DNA from: Stramonita haemastoma
Lineage: Eukaryota > Mollusca > Gastropoda > Neogastropoda > Muricidae
NCBI GenBank assembly: GCA_030674155.1
Contig: CM060334.1
Location: 36,640,532 to 36,704,531 of the forward strand
Length of the DNA: 64,000 nucleotides
Reading direction: 5' to 3'
The position numbers were made by a program, and so were the translations under genes. Shown piece after piece: positions 49,503 through 56,374 of the stretch. The notes beneath the pieces were generated by a model that saw only the letters and a program-made list of their open reading frames with translations, was not told the DNA's origin and did no database searches. Each line of letters begins with the position of its first letter. Position 1 is the stretch's first letter.

Positions 49503-50784
49503 CGGTTGTCAATGGTTTTGTACAACCTGCTGTTCCCTCAGCAGTCCGGAAGGATGTACGTCAGATGACAGCCCCCATAACAACCACTGAGCTGAAAACC
49601 ATCCCACTGTCTCTCAGCCACAAAATACCACGCCAATGTCCGACGTGGCTTTCTGCTGACTACCTCACCGCGTCAGCCCACTGACGTCATACAGCGACAC
49701 TCCTTCTGCAGGATTATACTACAGGAAATGGCATACTGATAACATCAGTTGGTCGATATTGTTGCCAACTTCTATGGCACCTGCTGCTATGTTGCCAACC
49801 TTTACTTCAGTCCTCCCCCCCCCCCCCCCCCCCCAACTTTACAATGGACAGAACAAAAGTCTGGATCAGTGTTGCTAAATTTATAGACTTCCGTGACTTG
49901 TCAGCTATCATATTGCTGTAAGTAAGACATTTACACAGGACATTTACAGTGACTAACAGCCACAAGAAAGAAGTCACTGCGTGTGGCATATCCTTTTTTT
50001 TTTTCGTTCCTCGGCTAGAACTCAGGTTTACCAATTTTTTTGCGTGTGCGACCATTTTTGCCCACCATTACGGTAGCTGCATTCCCACTTCGGGGATATA
50101 TACTATATACTTCCCACCTTTTTATTTAAGTAAAAGTGTTCCGACTTCGGGGATATATACCAGATACTTCCCACCTTTTTTTCTAAGTAAAAGTAAAAAG
50201 GGAGCGTAGACGGCCGGAAGGAGGGGAGGTAACAGAAGACAGAAAAGCAGGAATTCCAAGGAAATCTTCAACGTAAAACAAAATGCACAGACAAAATCAG
50301 CAGCAGCACAGGCTGGCAAGATGGATGTGTCCAGCATTAAATCCACAAAAATACTGAATAAAGCCGCCCCTTCTCCCCATTTCCTCTCCTTAGACAAGAA
50401 AATGCCTGCGGTCTTTCTCTGCTTGGGGGTGGTTGTTATTTTTGTTTGGAGGGGGGGGGGGGAATGTTTTATTCCCTCATTTGTTTTTGGTTTTGGATTT
50501 TCTGGCTATCTTTGAAAATATGCTTTTATAGTTTGCTTCTATTCCACACAGTACACAATGAAGCTCCTATCAATAAAAACACACTGTTGTTGTTTTTAAG
50601 TTAACCATGATAACTATTTAAAAAAAAAAAAAAAAAGCGTTGTTTGAAAAGCCTGCCATTTTTCTAACTTCTGAATGTTTAAAAACAACTTTTTTACGTG
50701 TTATTTTCAGCCGTCCTCATTCATATAAAAAAAAAATGACATTATGAAAATGGGGTAGGGGGAAGAAGAGGAAGAAAAAGAAGA

Positions 50785-50876
<92 letters not shown>

Positions 50877-52890
50877 ACAGACAGACAGACGAGACAGACA
50901 GAGACGAGACGAAGAGAGAGACAGGAGGAGAGGAGGGAGAGAGAGAGAGAGGGGGGGGGGGGTAGCGATAGACGTTGACTCAAAGACACGATTAGCATAT
51001 GTTGAAACGCAAACTGTCTTTCATGACAACATCAGAGGCAGTGTACACAAAGGATAGAGCAATACTATCCAACGTGGATCAACAGCATGGCAACACTGAG
51101 AGTCGATATCTACCTGTTCTGCAACAATGAGTACAGTCCTGTTTGGAATCCGGTTAAGAACCAAAGTGTTTGTAAACAATTTTTTTTCAAATCTGCACAG
51201 CCATCATGCCGACATCTTCATTGCAATCACTAAAAGATAACGCATTCCATGTCTATTCCCGTTTCTTTACATCCATAGAGCCATTGTTTCACTGATCATA
51301 AGTCTAAACAGACAGTGCCACCATACACATGTCTCTATGGCCGATGGCTGTGGTGCATTACAAGTGAAAACAATTATTTCTTTTTACTTTACCAAGGAGA
51401 CGGGATAGGCCGGTGGTTAAAAGCATTGCGAGTTGCACCCGTGATTTGATAGCCCGGGTTCGAGCCCAGGATCAATCCACCACCGAAATGCCCATTTAAG
51501 GGGATTTTTCCCCAAGAGATAACATTAGTGCCTATTCCACTGCCCCGAAAATCCTTACCACAGCAAGAGAGATAATAGTAGTAGTAGTAATAATAATAAT
51601 ACAAATAATGATGATGATGATGATGATGATGATGATGTGATGATGATGATGATGATGATGATGATAACGATGATAATAATATAATGATGATGATAGTTTT
51701 TTGGTTTTTTTTAAAGGTAAAGGTGTCCCATAACCTAGGCGGTCGTAGGGGAGTGAGGCATCAGAGACCTCAGCTTCTCTAGGGGCCAGCATATTGAAGG
51801 CGGCACCCATCTCCTCTCCCTCGCTGCTTTACCTTCCCTGACCCTTAAGAGGGCAGGTACCCATTTGCAACCTCAGATTTGCAGATGACATTGACCTCAT
51901 GGGCAGCAGCAAACAAGAACTGCAAATCCTCACAGACAATTTAACAGATCGAGCGAGCGCATACGGCATGGAGGTCAGTACAGAGAAATCAAAGATCATG
52001 GTCAACAGCGCGAATAATGACATCACGGAAATAAAGATGAATGGAGAAATACTAGAAGAGGTGAGCCAATTCAAATACTTAGGCTCCATCCTAACAAAAG
52101 ATGGCACATCAAACAATGAAGTGAAAGCTCGCATTGCAACAGCAACATCTGCTCTAGTCAGACTCGAGAGGATCATCAGAAGCAACAACATCAGCTTCTG
52201 CACCAAATACCACCTTTACAAATCCTTCGTGATATCTATCCTCCTATATGGCTGTGAATCATGGACTCTGACAGCAGAGTTAGAGAGGAGAATCCAAGCA
52301 TTCGAGAACAAGTGCCACAGAAGACTCCTCAAAATATCATACAAAGAACACAAGACCAATAACTATGTGAAAGAAGAAATCAAAAAGCGTGTGGGCCCCC
52401 AAGAGCCTTTGCTCTCCACCATAAAGAGGAGAAAGCTGATGTGGCTTGGTCACACCACAAGACACAACACCCTAGCAAAAACCATCCTGCAAGGAACAGT
52501 CGAGGGCAAGAGAAGAAGAGGCCGCCAAAAGAAATCATGGGTTGACAACATCAAAGACTGGACCGCCCAACCCCTGCAACACCTCCTACTAGCCACACAG
52601 GATCGTGAAGCATGGAAAAAGATCTCTGTTGCGTCTTCTCTCATGTCCCCCCTACGTCCTTTGGGACATGGGACTGAGTGAGTTAGTGAGTGAGTGAACT
52701 GGGGGACTGCACTGAAACCAAGGCGCGCAAACGGTCACCCATCCAACTGGTAACCACGCTCGACGCTACCTGACTTGGGGAAAGCAAATGCTCTGACCAC
52801 TGAGCAATCCCGCCCCCATTATTATTATGACCTATTATTATAAAGGCTATTGTTATAATCATCTTCACCGTCATCACCATCATCACCATC

Positions 52891-52945
<55 letters not shown>

Positions 52946-52956
52946 TAGTAGTAGTT

Positions 52957-52988
<32 letters not shown>

Positions 52989-55900
52989 GTTTTAGTCTGG
53001 ATGTTTGAAAAGCACAAAGCATATGCAGTAGAACGAACGCGGAGGGAAGGGGATGGGGGTAGAGGTGAAGACCAGTTACACAATGACAGTTTTCACATCA
53101 ACCGTTGTTCTCAGTGCCAAACCTGCCTACCCAACCACAGGGTCAAAGCAATCCGGTAAACTACGCCACCAGCTTTAGTCATCATTTCAACTGCTTTTAT
53201 TGGGTCAAAGAGGGGGATGGGTGGAGGCTTGATTTTTCTTTTTTTTTTAGACTGACCGAAATATTTTCTACTGCATCACTAAAACAGTAGCCTTTCCTAC
53301 TGATTCGAAATGCCGACATGCATGTCATTTACCCCTACATTAAGTAAAGTCATCTTCGCTCTCTGGTGTTTATAAACGTGATCATGATCAATATGTAGTA
53401 TCTCTACATCACAACCTCCCCCCTCCCCCGAAAAAAAACTATACAATTAGCGACCTAACAAATTGCTGTGTGGCACAGCTTGCACAATTTTTTTTCTTCT
53501 CTCACTCCCTTCACTTCCACCACTATTGTGGGCGGGTGGTGCAGCCTAGCGGTCACAGTGTCGGGCTTTCACCTGACAGTGACTCTGGGTTAGGGTTCAC
53601 GTCTCTGCTCAGGTGTTCCTTCAGGAAAAACGTTTCCCATGGAATTAACACTGGTACTGACCGTACTTCCCTGAAAGCCCTTTGGATGAGACTACAAACC
53701 GAGATCCTGTGTACTAAGACGTGCAGAACGTCTTGCGCTTATGTTAAAACCCCCACATATTTTTTCTAGAATAGACTTGTAAGGCAGATGGCACGGATGA
53801 CACCAAGTGTCCAACATGCGCCCTGCTATCTGGAGATGGATATGGATGAGCCCCAACATGTTTAATTTGCTCAAGAGGAACTGGATGCCAACAACTCCTA
53901 CAGGAGTTAAGGTAGAAGTCAATTTCCATTCCCCCACCGACCCCATCCCCCTCCTATCTCTTCTTGGTTTTCCTCCCACAAGAACTTGACAACAAAAAAT
54001 AATAAACACAAAATTGCCATGTGTAGATACCAGGAACTCTTTCATTGAAGGAAGCACTCAGCATGGAAATCCTAGGCCAGAAATTTCTGCTTCTATCACT
54101 CTTCTTTCTCAGCCTTTGAAAATTATTGGTCTTCTTCCTGCTTGTTTTTCTCAATCTGTAGTATGCACAACCTACACCAAACACTGATGACTACTAACTT
54201 CAGTCCAGAAACACATTCTAGGCTTACAAAATGTAGCATCAGTGTTTCTGCTGTCGGCTTTTCTCTCTGCCATTCTCTCAAAAAGACCCCCCAAAAGACA
54301 AAATGAATAAAGAAAAACTCAGAAAAGACCGTTTCGTTTTCTTTCCTGCCGGCCCTCTTCTCTTCCCATTCTGACAAAGTGACAGCACTTTCATTGCCAC
54401 GTATTGTGCAAAGTGCAGTGTATGTGGGCGGGGGAGCTGAGAATGACACCAGTGCAGCTGTACACACCTGACAGTGACGCCCTACATGATCAACATAGCA
54501 GCATCAAAGGTACACCTGCTCTGGCACGCGGCTGCCACTGACTTCTCTTTAAGTGTTATCATGATCACAGATGTGGGACATACACTGCTACATCACATCT
54601 TTTTCTCACTTCACCACAGCTACAATACATGAGATCTATGACATACGTACCACAGTCGTCAGAGTTCACTGCTATTATCATTCATTAGGTCTGCAGCATA
54701 CACAATACAGCCTTCCATAGTCCACTACTTTTATCATTCACGAGGTCTGTGACGACGTAACACAGTCTTCATAGTTCACTGCTGTTATCATTCATTAGGT
54801 CTACTGCATACATAATACAACCTCCAATAGACCACTACGGTTATCATACAGTCACGAGGTCTGTGATATTCGTAACACAGCCTTCAATAGTCCACTATTG
54901 TTTTCATTTCAAGGTAGAATAATGGTTATAGTTTTATAATCAACCAAAATCTGAAATTTGCCAACTTGACCCCACCTGCCTTTAATGGCTTCTAGCGGAA
55001 AAGTGGGTTGTGTGCTAAGCAACTCCTTTCGTGCTGGAGCGTCACATATGGTTCAACGTTACAATAATTATGCGAGGCTGATAAAACTGATTGAAAGAAA
55101 AGACACCTAAGTGTAGAGCCTTAGAGAATACCATACTTAACTATCAGTGTCGTGAATGAAGACGTAACAGCCATAACGTTATGATAATTCTGTAGATAGG
55201 ATATTGTCATATAGAGAATACTTTCATATAGTCCAGAAAATGCACCTGACTTTTATGGACCATCATCTGATGTTGCATTCTAAATAAACTTGATATATGT
55301 TAACATCCCTCAGATAATGAACTCCCTAAACCTGACTGATGTGTAATAAAAGCACAATTTGCGGGATAAAAACGCCTTTGCCATTCTATGAACAAATATC
55401 TACACAGCAGGTGAAGCTGTCGGGCTGGAGACTCTTGTCAGGTCGATGAACAGTATAGCATTAAACACTTTTAGTTCTGTAATTAAGCGGCTGATTAGCA
55501 AGATGAAATACTGCCGTGTTCCTGATATGACCGTTGATGGAAACACTGGGAATGGATTCGCCTCGCTATGCGTGAATGGTTTAGACAAGATAACCAGGAT
55601 GGAACGGAACTTATCGTTTTGTGGTTCAGACTAATCAATTAATATATTCAAATAGTAAAGTACTGTATACATGCATCTACTTTAATGGACAATGATTGTC
55701 AAATGCATACATATTCCCCAGTGGGGATGCCGAGGGCCTGTCAGTATAAATGGCATCCCACCCCCCACCCCTCTAAAAATTATGTGCTAGGAATCCCCCT
55801 TTTTTCTACTATCGCCCTCTTTGTTTCTGGCTATATTTCTTTTTCTTCCTGTAACCTCCTTCTTGTCTATTTTCTGCCTTCTCTGTCCATTTTCCTGCCA

Positions 55901-56337
55901 TTTTTTCAGAAAGACTAAAAAAAAAAAACCCAACGAATTCTCTCCCACGCCAAAACTGGATGCTCTGGGCCGCGCCTGACTTGTAAGGCGCTTAACAGCT
56001 GCGCAACGCATTTCTGCTCATTTGGCAGACAACAATTGCTGTCTGAGTGTTCCACGAAGAAGAAATACATACATGTATATAAAGATAGGGAAATGGGTCA
56101 GTAGTGAGTGGAACAGATACACTCTGTTACCCTTTTACCTTCATTTTCATCTGTATCTCTTGTCACACCTGTTTTAGATTAGTAAAGGCATTGGGCACGC
56201 TGGACATATAGAGTTACATTATGACTGATATTGGTAATTTATCAATCCTCTTTTCCTTAACCATTTCATGTTGTCAATGGGCAATTATCAAAGCTTACGG
56301 TTTTGCAAAGAATATTTTAAAATATAAAATTAATAGT

Positions 56338-56374
<37 letters not shown>

